A stretch of 34,426 bases of DNA from assembly GCF_900019265.1 (NCBI RefSeq), contig NZ_CYGX02000007.1:81039-115464 (forward strand). Reading direction: 5' to 3'. The translations under genes and the position numbers were made by a program. The DNA is from Paraburkholderia ribeironis (GTDB lineage: Bacteria > Pseudomonadota > Gammaproteobacteria > Burkholderiales > Burkholderiaceae). This document shows positions 9,165 to 17,074 of this stretch, one piece after another (within the stretch, counting starts at the first letter, position 1; each line of letters opens with the position of its first letter). The notes under the pieces are model-generated. The model was not told the origin of the DNA, did not search any database, and was given only the letters and a program-made list of their open reading frames with translations.

Positions 9165-9425
9165 CGTTTCGCGTCCCTCCCTATATTGACGTCCTGCCGC
9201 GCTCGGCCCGAGCACGACGATTGAATGTGTCTTCGAAGATAAACACAGGATTGCAGCCAAATAATTCAATGCAATCGACGACTGATTGATCGCCAGGTAT
9301 GCGACCAGCGACGTAGCGCTCGCGGCCTCACCGACGATCATGACGCCGGCATGCGTTGCCAGCATCGCCCTGAAGCCGGGCAGGACAAACGGGTGATCGT
9401 CCGCCAGAATGATTCGAAGATGCAC
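9165..9425 (-). pseudogene. stub of a third response regulator (receiver N-terminus only)
   Basis: The frame upstream of the second regulator starts with a canonical receiver opening (IILADDHPFVLPGFRAML, then about 25 more matching residues up to SLVAYLA). It aligns by eye to the first 45 or so residues of both downstream regulators. The homology then stops: there is no phosphoacceptor Asp, no K, and no output domain. The remaining 40 or so residues look like translated non-coding sequence running in frame into the next gene. This indicates an internal deletion of a third tandem paralogue. A fused product from a GTG at 9425 cannot be excluded. Confidence 0.7.
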
Positions 9426-9780
9426 CGGGTTTCGTCTCGTTCGATGTGGGGATGATCAGCTCACATGCAGCAAGCATGTGGCCCACGCTACGCGCGTTCC
9501 GCCGCGTTGCCTCGCGACGGACCAACGTGCCAAGGAAGCCATAAGATCATCGCGACAACGCACCGAAAATCGGAGCGTTCCGAAACCCGTAAAAAACTGA
9601 TAGACCATTGCGGTTCTATCAAACGATAAAAATGCGACTACCCGATGCGAATATTTCCGGCATTCGCATTCCGCTTATTTCTGGACAGGAGATCAATGCC
9701 ATAACGTCCCGGCCAAACCAGCGACGAAGCTGGAGCGCGTCCGCTCGCCCCAACTCGCGCCGCCAGTTTGCGCCATGCGA
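9426..9780. other. 355-bp intergenic region
   Basis: The gap lies between the receiver stub and the end of the MFS gene, both on the minus strand. It holds a minus-strand terminator at 9590-9621 for the MFS transcript. No credible coding frame is seen. The remainder (9426-9585) would contain the promoter of the response-regulator pair, but I recognise no clear motif. Confidence 0.6.
9590..9621 (-). terminator. rho-independent terminator of the MFS gene
   Basis: Read on the minus strand: arms TGATAG and CTATCA plus an inner ACC/GGT with a one-base bulge, loop GCAAT, followed by GTTTTTT. It lies about 160 nt beyond the stop of the MFS transporter gene and points in the same direction. Confidence 0.78.
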
Positions 9781-11097
9781 TCAGGTGGCGTCGCAGGCGC
9801 GCGCCGCGCGCACGTCGTCCTTCGGCGCCGTGCGCGGGAACTCCGGCAACGCGGCCAGTGCGCAGGCGCTGGCGACCGCCCACACCATCGGCCACGAACC
9901 TACCGACAACAGCGGCGCAATCGCGAGCGGCGTCAGGAAGAGCGTGAGAAAGACGCAGGTATTGCCGAGCGCCAGTGCGGTGCCCGCGCGGCTCGTTCCG
10001 GCCAGCGTGGCGAGTTCCGTGAACGCGACGCCGTGCCATGCCGATGCGCTCACGCCACCCAGCACGATCATCAGCGCGAACACCACCGTGAGCGCCGCGT
10101 GATGCATACCAGCAAGCCCGGTCAGCAGGGCCAGCAGCGCAAACAACACCGCGGTCAGCAGGCTGCAGGCGCGCATGTAGGCCCGGCGATTGCCGCGCCG
10201 GTCGGTCCAGCCGCCGCTCCAGACGCGTGCGATCGCAGCGCCCGTCTGCACCGCGGCCATCGTCACGCTGATCGCCAGCACGCCGGCGCGGCTGAAGTCA
10301 TGCAGGAACACGGTGCCGAACGTGACGACCGCGAGTTGCGGCACGCACAACGCGCCGGCGCCGAGCGCGACGCGCCAGATGCCGCTATCGCGCAGTGGCG
10401 AGACCCGCGCCGGGGTGCCGCTCGCCGCAGGTGTGGTGCGAGCCGGCCGCGCGTCGTCCGGGTCGACGTGCGACGGTTCGTGCAGCCAGCGCCATGCGAA
10501 CAGCGCCGTGATCGCGCACGCGAGCGCCAGCACGGCATAGGCGCTGGCAAAGCCGGATCTCGACGCGAGCACCGGCAGCGCCAACGCGCCGAGGCCGCCG
10601 CCCGCAGGCATCGCGGTCTGCCGGATGCTCATCGCGAGGCCGCGCTCGCCTTCGCGAAACCACGCCATCACCGCGCGGCCGCTCGACCCATTGACGCTGC
10701 CGCCGAGCAGGCCAACCAGCAACAGGCCGAGCGCGAGCGTCATCACGCTGGGCACATGAGCGCGGGTCGGCACCACGAACAACGCGAGACCCGCCAGGGC
10801 CGCAGCGGTCGAGAGCAAGCCGAGCAGCAACACCCGGCGGTCGCCCCAACGGTCGGTCAGCAGACCCCACGGCAACTCGCTCACCGCGATGCCGAGGCCA
10901 AGCATGCCAAGCACCAGCCCCAGACCATGATTGTCGAGGTGATAGCCCGAGCGCAAAAAGACCGCGGTGGTCGGAATACCCGAAAACGCCGCCGAAAAGC
11001 TCGCGTTCGCGGCGAACCCGACGCCCAGCACCTTCCACCGATGATTCGCCGCGCGCCTGCCCGCGCCGCGCACCGGGATGCCTGATCCATATTCCAT
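9781..11097 (-). CDS. MFS transporter
   Basis: 438-residue inner-membrane transporter of the major facilitator superfamily with about 12 hydrophobic helices in two halves, separated by a hydrophilic loop (about residues 211-234, rich in D, P, A and R). The MFS signature between helices 2 and 3 is present as LLTDRWGDRRV, and a partial repeat (GGWTDRRGNRR) sits in the second half, as usual. The start at 11097 has GGAGG 5 nt upstream; a GTG one codon earlier is less well placed. It is divergent from a LysR gene 95 bp away, a classic regulator/target arrangement. The substrate is unknown; drug or metabolite export is the common role in such pairs. Confidence 0.88.
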   Translation of the reverse strand: MEYGSGIPVRGAGRRAANHRWKVLGVGFAANASFSAAFSGIPTTAVFLRSGYHLDNHGLGLVLGMLGLGIAVSELPWGLLTDRWGDRRVLLLGLLSTAAALAGLALFVVPTRAHVPSVMTLALGLLLVGLLGGSVNGSSGRAVMAWFREGERGLAMSIRQTAMPAGGGLGALALPVLASRSGFASAYAVLALACAITALFAWRWLHEPSHVDPDDARPARTTPAASGTPARVSPLRDSGIWRVALGAGALCVPQLAVVTFGTVFLHDFSRAGVLAISVTMAAVQTGAAIARVWSGGWTDRRGNRRAYMRACSLLTAVLFALLALLTGLAGMHHAALTVVFALMIVLGGVSASAWHGVAFTELATLAGTSRAGTALALGNTCVFLTLFLTPLAIAPLLSVGSWPMVWAVASACALAALPEFPRTAPKDDVRAARACDAT

Positions 11098-11100
11098 CAC

Positions 11101-11192
11101 AGCCTCCGCAAGGAATCTGGCGGTATCCTACGGCTGGGCCTTCCATCGGAAAAGCCGGAAATTCAGATGACTTCCATCGGGTTTTACGAATC
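11101..11192. promoter_or_regulatory. divergent promoter region with repeated TTCCATCGG sites
   Basis: The short region between the divergent MFS and LysR genes contains TTCCATCGG twice in the same orientation (11141-11149 and 11172-11180). They are 31 bp apart, close to three helical turns. The first is part of the inverted motif TTCC-ATC-GGAA. Spacing and location fit LysR-type recognition and activation sites, but the assignment is inferred. No sure -35/-10 pair was identified. Confidence 0.45.
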
Positions 11193-12080
11193 ATGAGCCA
11201 ACGCGGATTTGACCTCACGCAGCTGCGGACTTTCGTCGCCGTCGCCGAATCGGGCAGCGTATCGGCGGGCGCGGAGCGCGTTTTCCTGTCGCAATCGTCG
11301 GTGAGCGAGCAGTTGAAGAAGCTCGAGGAGCGCGCCGGCCAGCCGCTCTTCGTGCGCAGCAAGCAGGGCGTGAGTGCCACGCCCGCCGGCAGCCGCCTGC
11401 TCGACCACGCGCGGCGCATCCTCGCGATGAGCGAAGCAGCGTTCGAAGATCTACAAGGCCGCTCGCTCGACGGCGAACTGCGCATCGCCATCACCGACTA
11501 CTACCGTCCGCACGACATCGCCCGCATTCTGAAAACGTTTTGCGAACAGCATCCGCGCCTGAAGCTGCACGTCACCGTGCTGCCCAGCTCCATGATCGAC
11601 AGCAAGGCCGATGACGACACGTCGTTCGACATCGGTCTCTCGTTGCGGCTCGTCACGGGGCAGCCGCGCGCCGCCAGCAAGCGCAGCGGCGCAGCGAGCA
11701 CGGTGGTGCGGCGCGAGAAGCTGCTATGGGTGTGCGCCGCCGATGCCGCGCCGCGACCGGCCGCGCCGTACCAACTGGTATTGCTGCCATCGAGTTGCCA
11801 ACTGCAGCGTTTCGTCGTGAAGCTGCTCGACGAGCACAAGGTGCCGTATTTGATCTCGCATTCGGCGTCGGGCGTGGCGGGCTTGCAATTGGCGCTAAAG
11901 GCCGGACTCGGCATTTCCTGCCTGAACGAGTCATCGATCGGTGGCGGGGTGGTGGCGTGTGCGACGGGCATCGGACTGCCCGCTTTGCCCGCCGTCGAGT
12001 TTCATCTGCTGCCGGGCCGGCTCGGCGAAAGCGAACACGTGAGCAATGCGCGTAACGCCTTGATGCGACTGTTCGCCTGA
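11193..12080 (+). CDS. LysR-family transcriptional regulator
   Basis: 295 residues. The N-terminal winged HTH (about 7-66) shows the LysR pattern FDLTQLRTFVAVAESGSVSAGA...LSQSSVSEQLKKLEE..., followed by a LysR substrate-binding domain (about 90-290) that should sense a small co-inducer. It probably controls the divergent MFS gene and itself. The start ATG is the natural LysR beginning, although no good ribosome site precedes it. No operon partner follows; a 449-bp gap comes next. Confidence 0.9.
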   Translation: MSQRGFDLTQLRTFVAVAESGSVSAGAERVFLSQSSVSEQLKKLEERAGQPLFVRSKQGVSATPAGSRLLDHARRILAMSEAAFEDLQGRSLDGELRIAITDYYRPHDIARILKTFCEQHPRLKLHVTVLPSSMIDSKADDDTSFDIGLSLRLVTGQPRAASKRSGAASTVVRREKLLWVCAADAAPRPAAPYQLVLLPSSCQLQRFVVKLLDEHKVPYLISHSASGVAGLQLALKAGLGISCLNESSIGGGVVACATGIGLPALPAVEFHLLPGRLGESEHVSNARNALMRLFA

Positions 12081-12529
12081 GGGCGGCCCTGCATCCTGCG
12101 ATTTCACACGCGGGCTGATCCATATCAAATGTCCGTGCCATCGCTTATTGAAAGCCCTTTGCTCGCCGCCTATGATTATCGGATGTGTGGAGTGCCCGTT
12201 CTTTTGCTTGCTATTGACGCGTCGGTTGGATTCCTGCAACCTGCTACACACTGCTGAACGGCATCAAGCGTCATTGCCCGCAGCCCGAAAGCCGCCGCCC
12301 ATTGGCGCATTCCGCACAGATCATTGTTCTAGCCAGGCAATTGCATCGCTGCAGCGAATCAACACTTCGCCATCTTCAATAAATCCGTTTCGAATTGCTG
12401 TAAGGAAGTCGTCGTAGGGAAAACACCGGCAGACACGCAATGCGTCGTCCGTCGGATTCGCGAATGAATTCATCAGCGAAAGCGTGACAAACAATCGAGA
12501 AAAAGAACGTTCCCCCAACGAGGCCCGGC
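12081..12529. other. 449-bp intergenic region upstream of the oxidase operon
   Basis: The gap lies between the LysR stop and the first cytochrome gene. It is less GC-rich than its neighbours, especially at 12310-12500. A minus-strand frame of 65 codons (12321-12518, TTG start; ATG at 12473) ends in a protein-like stretch but has no ribosome site, so I do not call it a gene. The operon promoter should lie here. I see the palindrome GAACGTTC at about 12505-12512 but no FNR/ANR-like box. Confidence 0.5.
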
Positions 12530-13246
12530 GTGCATCGTAGAACTATCGGATCTTCAGTTCTGTTTGCTTTTTGCGTCGTCTGGAGTAGCGCGACGTTCGC
12601 GGCCACCGAGGCGTCCGGTGCGGCGCCGTCGGCGATGGACGAACGCGTGCGCGCCTGCACCTCGTGTCACGGTGTGCAGGGCCAGGGGCTAAGGAACGAC
12701 TACTTTCCGCGTATCGCCGGCAAACCGGCCGACTATCTGTTCAATCAGCTGACCGCGTTTCGTGACGGCGGCCGCACCTATCCGCCGATGGGTTATCTGC
12801 TCGCCTTTCTGCCCGACGACTATCTGCGCCAGATCAGCGCGTACTTCGCCGCGCTACAACCGCCCTACCCCGAAGCCGATCAACGCGCCATCTCGCCCGC
12901 GGTGCTCGCCGCCGGCGAGCGGCTCGTCATGCACGGCGACCCGGCGCGCAAGATACCGGCGTGCATCGCGTGCCATGGGGCGAGTATGACCGGCACCCAG
13001 CCGGGCATCCCCGGTCTGCTTGGACTGCATGCGAGCTATATCGCCGGGCAGATGGGCACGTGGCGCTCGGGCACGCGTCGCGCGCCCGCACCGGACTGCA
13101 TGCATACGATCGCAGTCAAGCTAAGCGACCATGACATCACTGCCGTATCGAGCTGGCTCGCGCGCCAACCGCGTCCGGCCGATCCGCGGCCCGCACCGGC
13201 ATCCGCGCAGCGGCTGCCTCTAGCATGCGGGAGCCAACCGCAATGA
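12530..13246 (+). CDS. periplasmic diheme cytochrome c (c4-like)
   Basis: 238 residues from a GTG start with GAGG 6 nt upstream. It has a signal peptide (hydrophobic core about 9-22, AxA-type cleavage near 24-25) and two heme c sites, CTSCH at 43-47 and CIACH at 145-149. The two-domain layout, with each site followed by a distal Met candidate, resembles cytochrome c4 and the di-heme donors of terminal oxidases. It heads the six-gene oxidase operon and overlaps the next gene by ATGA, so it probably carries electrons in the periplasm towards the CuA subunit. Confidence 0.88.
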   Translation: MHRRTIGSSVLFAFCVVWSSATFAATEASGAAPSAMDERVRACTSCHGVQGQGLRNDYFPRIAGKPADYLFNQLTAFRDGGRTYPPMGYLLAFLPDDYLRQISAYFAALQPPYPEADQRAISPAVLAAGERLVMHGDPARKIPACIACHGASMTGTQPGIPGLLGLHASYIAGQMGTWRSGTRRAPAPDCMHTIAVKLSDHDITAVSSWLARQPRPADPRPAPASAQRLPLACGSQPQ

Positions 13247-14685
13247 AGCCGATACTGCGCCCCTCTGTTGTCGTGCATTCGCTGAGTGACGGTTTGCAGT
13301 CCGCCACGCGACGTGTTGCACGTGCCATAGAACACGCCATGGCGCGACGCCGTCGCGCGAGCGCGGCGCTCGTCTACCGCGTGCTGACCGCCGGCCTCGT
13401 CGCGGCCGGCGGTGCCACGCTGCTGCATGCGCTCGATGCGCCGCTGATCGCCGCAGTCCACGCTGCCGGCACCACGCCGGCCGCACCAGCCGCCACGACC
13501 ACCACCGCCCCCGGCAACACCGGCACCCACGCGGACATCGTCAAGCGCGGCGAATACCTTGCACGCGCCGGCGACTGCATCGCCTGTCACACCGCGCCGC
13601 GCGGCAAGCTGTTCGCGGGCGGTCTTGCAATGGAAACGCCGTTCGGCACGCTGTATTCGCCGAACATCACGCCGGACGCGCAATACGGCATCGGCTCATG
13701 GAGCGAGGAAGCGTTCTTCAAGATGATGCGTACCGGCAAAAAACCGGACGGCTCGCTAATCTACCCCGCCATGCCGATCGCCCAGTACACCAAGGTCACG
13801 CGCGAGGACTCGGACGCGATTTTCGCGTTCCTGCGAACCGTCGAACCGGTACGCCAACCAAATCGCAAACACACGCTACGCTTCCCGTTCAACCAGCGCG
13901 ACCTGCTGTACGGGTGGCGCACGCTGTATTTCCGCGAGGGCGAGTTCAAGCCCGACCCGACCCGCTCGGTCGAATGGAATCGCGGCGCGTATCTGGTCGA
14001 AGGGCTCGGGCACTGCACGCTGTGCCACACCCGGATCAACATGCTCGGCGGTTCGTCGCCGCGCGAGCAGTTCGCCGGCGGTCTGATTCCCGTGGAGAAC
14101 TGGTACGCGCCGTCGTTGACGTCCGACAAGGACGGCGGGCTTGGCGACTGGAGCATCGAGGACATCGTCGATCTGCTGCAGGCGGGCATCTCCAAGCGCG
14201 GCGCTGTCTACGGTCCGATGGCCGAAGTCACCTATCACAGCCTGCAGTATCTGACGGACGAAGACATCCGGGCGATCGGCGTCTATCTGAAGTCACTGCC
14301 CGACGTTCAAGGCCGCAAGACCGGGCCGAGCGCGCCGACCAACACCAGCGCGTTCGCGCTCGGCAAGCGGATCTATGCCGACAAATGCGCGCTATGCCAC
14401 GGTGCCAATGGCGAAGGACAGTTGCCGCATTACCCGCCGCTCGCGGGTAACCAGTCGATCGAAATGGACTCGTCGGTCAATCCGATCCGCATCGTGCTGA
14501 ACGGCGGCTTCCCGCCGGGCACGATGCGCAATCCGGAGCCGTACGGTATGCCGCCGTTCGGCCAGGAACTGAACGACATCGAAGCGGCTGCGGTCGTCAC
14601 GTTTATCCGCACCGCGTGGGGCAACCACGGCCTGCCGGTGACCCCGGGCGAGGTCAGCGAGTTACGCCGCGCACCGTTGCATTGA
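13243..14685 (+). CDS. triheme cytochrome c (alcohol/gluconate dehydrogenase cytochrome-subunit type)
   Basis: 480 residues. The N-terminus has an unusually long basic stretch (about 20-50) before a hydrophobic segment (about 46-65), acting as membrane anchor or signal. There are three heme c sites: CIACH 112-116, CTLCH 258-262 and CALCH 382-386. The spacing and text (GEYLARAGDCIACHT, WNRGAYLVEGLGHC, YADKCALCHGANGEG) match the three-heme subunits of membrane alcohol, gluconate and related dehydrogenases. No dehydrogenase subunit is encoded here, so it may couple to an enzyme elsewhere or relay electrons directly to the oxidase. The start at 13243 overlaps the previous stop (ATGA) with GGAG 9 nt upstream; 13225 is possible. 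Confidence 0.9.
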   Translation: MKPILRPSVVVHSLSDGLQSATRRVARAIEHAMARRRRASAALVYRVLTAGLVAAGGATLLHALDAPLIAAVHAAGTTPAAPAATTTTAPGNTGTHADIVKRGEYLARAGDCIACHTAPRGKLFAGGLAMETPFGTLYSPNITPDAQYGIGSWSEEAFFKMMRTGKKPDGSLIYPAMPIAQYTKVTREDSDAIFAFLRTVEPVRQPNRKHTLRFPFNQRDLLYGWRTLYFREGEFKPDPTRSVEWNRGAYLVEGLGHCTLCHTRINMLGGSSPREQFAGGLIPVENWYAPSLTSDKDGGLGDWSIEDIVDLLQAGISKRGAVYGPMAEVTYHSLQYLTDEDIRAIGVYLKSLPDVQGRKTGPSAPTNTSAFALGKRIYADKCALCHGANGEGQLPHYPPLAGNQSIEMDSSVNPIRIVLNGGFPPGTMRNPEPYGMPPFGQELNDIEAAAVVTFIRTAWGNHGLPVTPGEVSELRRAPLH

Positions 14686-14710
14686 GCGGCCGCACTGGAG
14701 AACCATCTGG

Positions 14711-14887
14711 ATGGAAGCGTACGACACCCACAGCGCGGCCCCGCCAACCGATGACGAAGTGGAACGCGTCGTCGCCGCCGGTCCACAAGGCGCAATTGCT
14801 CTCGCCGGCGTCGCCGCGGTGATCGTGACGGCGATCTGGTTCGCCTTCTACTTTTTTGCGTTTCTGCCGCGCGGCATTATTCACTGA
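14711..14887 (+). CDS. 58-residue single-TM oxidase subunit (IIa-like)
   Basis: Short open frame of 58 codons. It starts at an ATG 25 bp after the triheme cytochrome, with GGAG about 10 nt upstream, and stops 2 bp before subunit II. The N-terminal half is acidic and soluble (MEAYDTHSAAPPTDDEVERV). The second half is one strong TM helix (about 28-51) ending in the basic FLPRGIIH tail. Size, topology and position immediately before the CuA subunit recall the tiny subunit IIa of Thermus ba3 oxidase and related small subunits of B-type oxidases. The tight spacing on both sides supports real coding. Sequence identity to a named family is not established. Confidence 0.75.
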   Translation: MEAYDTHSAAPPTDDEVERVVAAGPQGAIALAGVAAVIVTAIWFAFYFFAFLPRGIIH

Positions 14888-14889
14888 TC

Positions 14890-15462
14890 ATGTCGACCGA
14901 TTCCAATCATCAACCGGGTAGTGGCCACGCGGTCGCGTTACGCGCCGAGCGCCGCTGGGCGATTTTCGCGGTCGCGCTGATCGTGCTGATGCTGGCCGTG
15001 ATCGTGTTTTCCGGCCTGCATTGGGCGATGATGCCGCCGTCGCGCGTGGAGACGATCGACCCCGCGCGCCTGCAACTCTCCGGCGAATTCGTCGAAGACA
15101 ATCTGGGCAGCGCGGTGCAGCCGGACGGCTCGGTGATCGTGCGTTTCGTCGCGCAGCAGTATTCGTTCACGCCGCAATGTCTGCTGGTGCCCGCCGACAC
15201 GCCGATCACGATTCGCACCACCAGCGCCGACGTCGTGCACGGCCTGCTCGTCACCGACACCAACATCAACACGATGGTCGTGCCCGGCTACGTCGCCACG
15301 CTGAACACGCATTTCGACAGCCCCGCCGATCACACCATGCCATGCCATGAGTTCTGTGGCTTCGGCCATCAGACCATGTGGGCGCACGTGAAGGTAATCG
15401 ACAAAGCGGCCTTCTTCGAACAGGCCCGACAATCACGGAGGCTGAGCTGTGTTTCACGCTAA
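14890..15462 (+). CDS. cytochrome c oxidase subunit II, ba3 type, with CuA site
   Basis: 190 residues. One N-terminal TM helix (about 23-45) is followed by a periplasmic cupredoxin domain. CuA ligands are all visible: H117, then C152-x3-C156-x3-H160-x2-M163 in PCHEFCGFGHQTM. It takes electrons from cytochrome c and passes them to subunit I. The single TM helix and short length are typical of B-family (ba3) oxidases, not aa3 enzymes. It starts 2 bp after the small subunit stop and ends 14 bp inside subunit I. There is no clear ribosome site, so translation is probably coupled. Confidence 0.92.
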   Translation: MSTDSNHQPGSGHAVALRAERRWAIFAVALIVLMLAVIVFSGLHWAMMPPSRVETIDPARLQLSGEFVEDNLGSAVQPDGSVIVRFVAQQYSFTPQCLLVPADTPITIRTTSADVVHGLLVTDTNINTMVVPGYVATLNTHFDSPADHTMPCHEFCGFGHQTMWAHVKVIDKAAFFEQARQSRRLSCVSR

Positions 15463-17074
15463 GCGACTCGTTCTCGCACATTTCTGGCTGGCTTTCATTG
15501 GGTTCCTGGTCGCGCTGTTGCTCGGCGGCTGGCAGATGCTGGTGCGCAGCCCGTTCATGCCATGGATCGGCGACCCCGAGCTGTACTACCGCTCGGTGAC
15601 GGCGCATGGCACGGTGATGGCCTACGTGATGCCGACGCTGGTGGCGATGGGCTTCGGCTACGCGATCGTCGAGCTGGCGCTCGCACAGCGCCTCGTCGGC
15701 CTCAAGTGGGCATGGGCTGCGTTCATCATCCTGCTGGTGGGCGCGGTGATGGCGATGGTGCCGGTCGCACGCGGCAATGCCTCGGTGCTCTACACCTTCT
15801 ATCCGCCGATGATCGGCAGTCCGTTCTATTACCTCGGCGTCGTGCTGGTGGTGGTCGGCTCGTGGATCTGGGTCGCGCTGATGGACATCAACCTGCGCAT
15901 CTGGAAGCGCGCGAATCCCGGCAAGGCGGTGCCGCTCGCGATGTTCGCCAACGTGGCGGGCGCGTATCTGTGGGCATGGACCGCCGTCGGCGCGGCGCTC
16001 GAGATCCTGTTCCAGATCCTGCCGGTCGCCTTCGGTCTCACCAGTACGATCGACGCCGGTCTCGCACGCGTCCTGTTTTCGTGGACGCTGCACGCAATCG
16101 TCTACTTCTGGCTGTTCCCGGCGTACATCGCGTTCTATACGCTGGTGCCGCGAGCGATCGGCGGGCGGCTCTACAGCGATTCGATGGCGCGCGTGTCGTT
16201 CATCCTGTTCCTCGTGTTCGCGATGCCGATCGGCATCCACCATCTGTTCGTCGATCCGCAAGTCGGCTCCGGCTTCAAGTTCCTGCATGCCGTGTTCACC
16301 GGCATGGTATCGGTGCCGACACTGCTGACCGTGTTCACGATTTGCGCGTCGGTGGAAATCGCCGGCCGGCTGCGCGGCGGCAAGGGCGCATTCGGCTGGC
16401 TCACCGCGTTGCCGTGGCGCAACCCGATGATGCTGGTGATCGCGTTCTCGTTCGTGATGTTGGGCTTCGGCGGCGCGGGCGGTCTGATCAATATGAGCTA
16501 TCAGTTGAACTCGACGGTGCACAACACGCAGTGGATAACCGGCCACTTCCATCTGATTTTCGGCGGCGCAATCGTCATCATGTACTTCGCGATCGCGTAC
16601 GAACTGTGGCCGCAACTGACCGGCCGCGCGATCATCTCGGCGAAGCTGGTGCGCACGCAATTGTGGCTGTGGTTCATCGGCATGATGGTGGTGACGCTGC
16701 CGTGGCACTACGTCGGCCTGCTCGGCGCGCCGCGCCGCATGGCCTATTACGACTACACGATGTCGGGCATGCAGTCGCAGGCGTTGTGGGTCGGCGTATC
16801 GGCGGTGGGCGGATTGATCCTCGTGGTGTCCGGTGTGCTGTTCGTCTACATCCTCGCGAAGTCCCAATTCGGGCCGGTGATCCAGCCGCAGACGTTCCGC
16901 TTCGCGAGCCCGGCGCACCCCGTGGAACGTGTGCCCGCTGCGCTCAATAGCTTTGGCCTGTGGGTGGCGTTGATGATCGGACTCACGGTCATCAACTACA
17001 GTGTGCCGATCGTGCAGTTGCTCAGACTGCCGCAGACGTCGGTGCCGGCAGTCGTCATCGGAGCGCAGCGATGA
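15449..17074 (+). CDS. cytochrome c oxidase subunit I, B-type (ba3-like)
   Basis: 541-residue heme-copper oxidase catalytic subunit with about 12-13 TM helices, reducing O2 to water with proton pumping. Ligands seen: H53 (low-spin heme, with H368), H215-x3-Y219 (CuB and cross-linked tyrosine), H264-H265 (CuB) and H366 (high-spin heme). These match Thermus ba3 positions H233/Y237/H282/H283/H384/H386 in order and spacing. The glutamate of A-type enzymes is not evident, supporting class B. Translation starts at a GTG with GGAGG 7 nt upstream (15437-15441). No subunit III gene is present. The next gene begins inside its stop (ATGA). Confidence 0.94.
   Translation: MFHAKRLVLAHFWLAFIGFLVALLLGGWQMLVRSPFMPWIGDPELYYRSVTAHGTVMAYVMPTLVAMGFGYAIVELALAQRLVGLKWAWAAFIILLVGAVMAMVPVARGNASVLYTFYPPMIGSPFYYLGVVLVVVGSWIWVALMDINLRIWKRANPGKAVPLAMFANVAGAYLWAWTAVGAALEILFQILPVAFGLTSTIDAGLARVLFSWTLHAIVYFWLFPAYIAFYTLVPRAIGGRLYSDSMARVSFILFLVFAMPIGIHHLFVDPQVGSGFKFLHAVFTGMVSVPTLLTVFTICASVEIAGRLRGGKGAFGWLTALPWRNPMMLVIAFSFVMLGFGGAGGLINMSYQLNSTVHNTQWITGHFHLIFGGAIVIMYFAIAYELWPQLTGRAIISAKLVRTQLWLWFIGMMVVTLPWHYVGLLGAPRRMAYYDYTMSGMQSQALWVGVSAVGGLILVVSGVLFVYILAKSQFGPVIQPQTFRFASPAHPVERVPAALNSFGLWVALMIGLTVINYSVPIVQLLRLPQTSVPAVVIGAQR

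Noticed and set aside
8496..9425. 309-residue two-receiver response regulator
   Set aside because: The first receiver is incomplete (no phosphoacceptor or later motifs) and a better start with a purine-rich site exists at 9164.
10385..11494. 369-codon minus-strand frame spanning the MFS and LysR genes
   Set aside because: It overlaps two well-supported genes in other frames and encodes low-complexity arginine-rich sequence typical of shadow frames in high-GC DNA.
12321..12518. 65-codon minus-strand frame upstream of the oxidase operon
   Set aside because: It needs a TTG start with no ribosome site, or an internal ATG without one, and has no recognisable domain. Mentioned only under the intergenic entry.
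13225..14685. Alternative start of the triheme cytochrome at 13225
   Set aside because: The ATG at 13243 overlaps the previous stop (ATGA) with a GGAG at proper distance, typical of this operon.
15266..16918. 550-codon minus-strand frame opposite oxidase subunit I
   Set aside because: Its composition is dominated by H, R, D and Q, as expected from the antisense of a membrane-protein gene. The sense frame has all heme and copper ligands.
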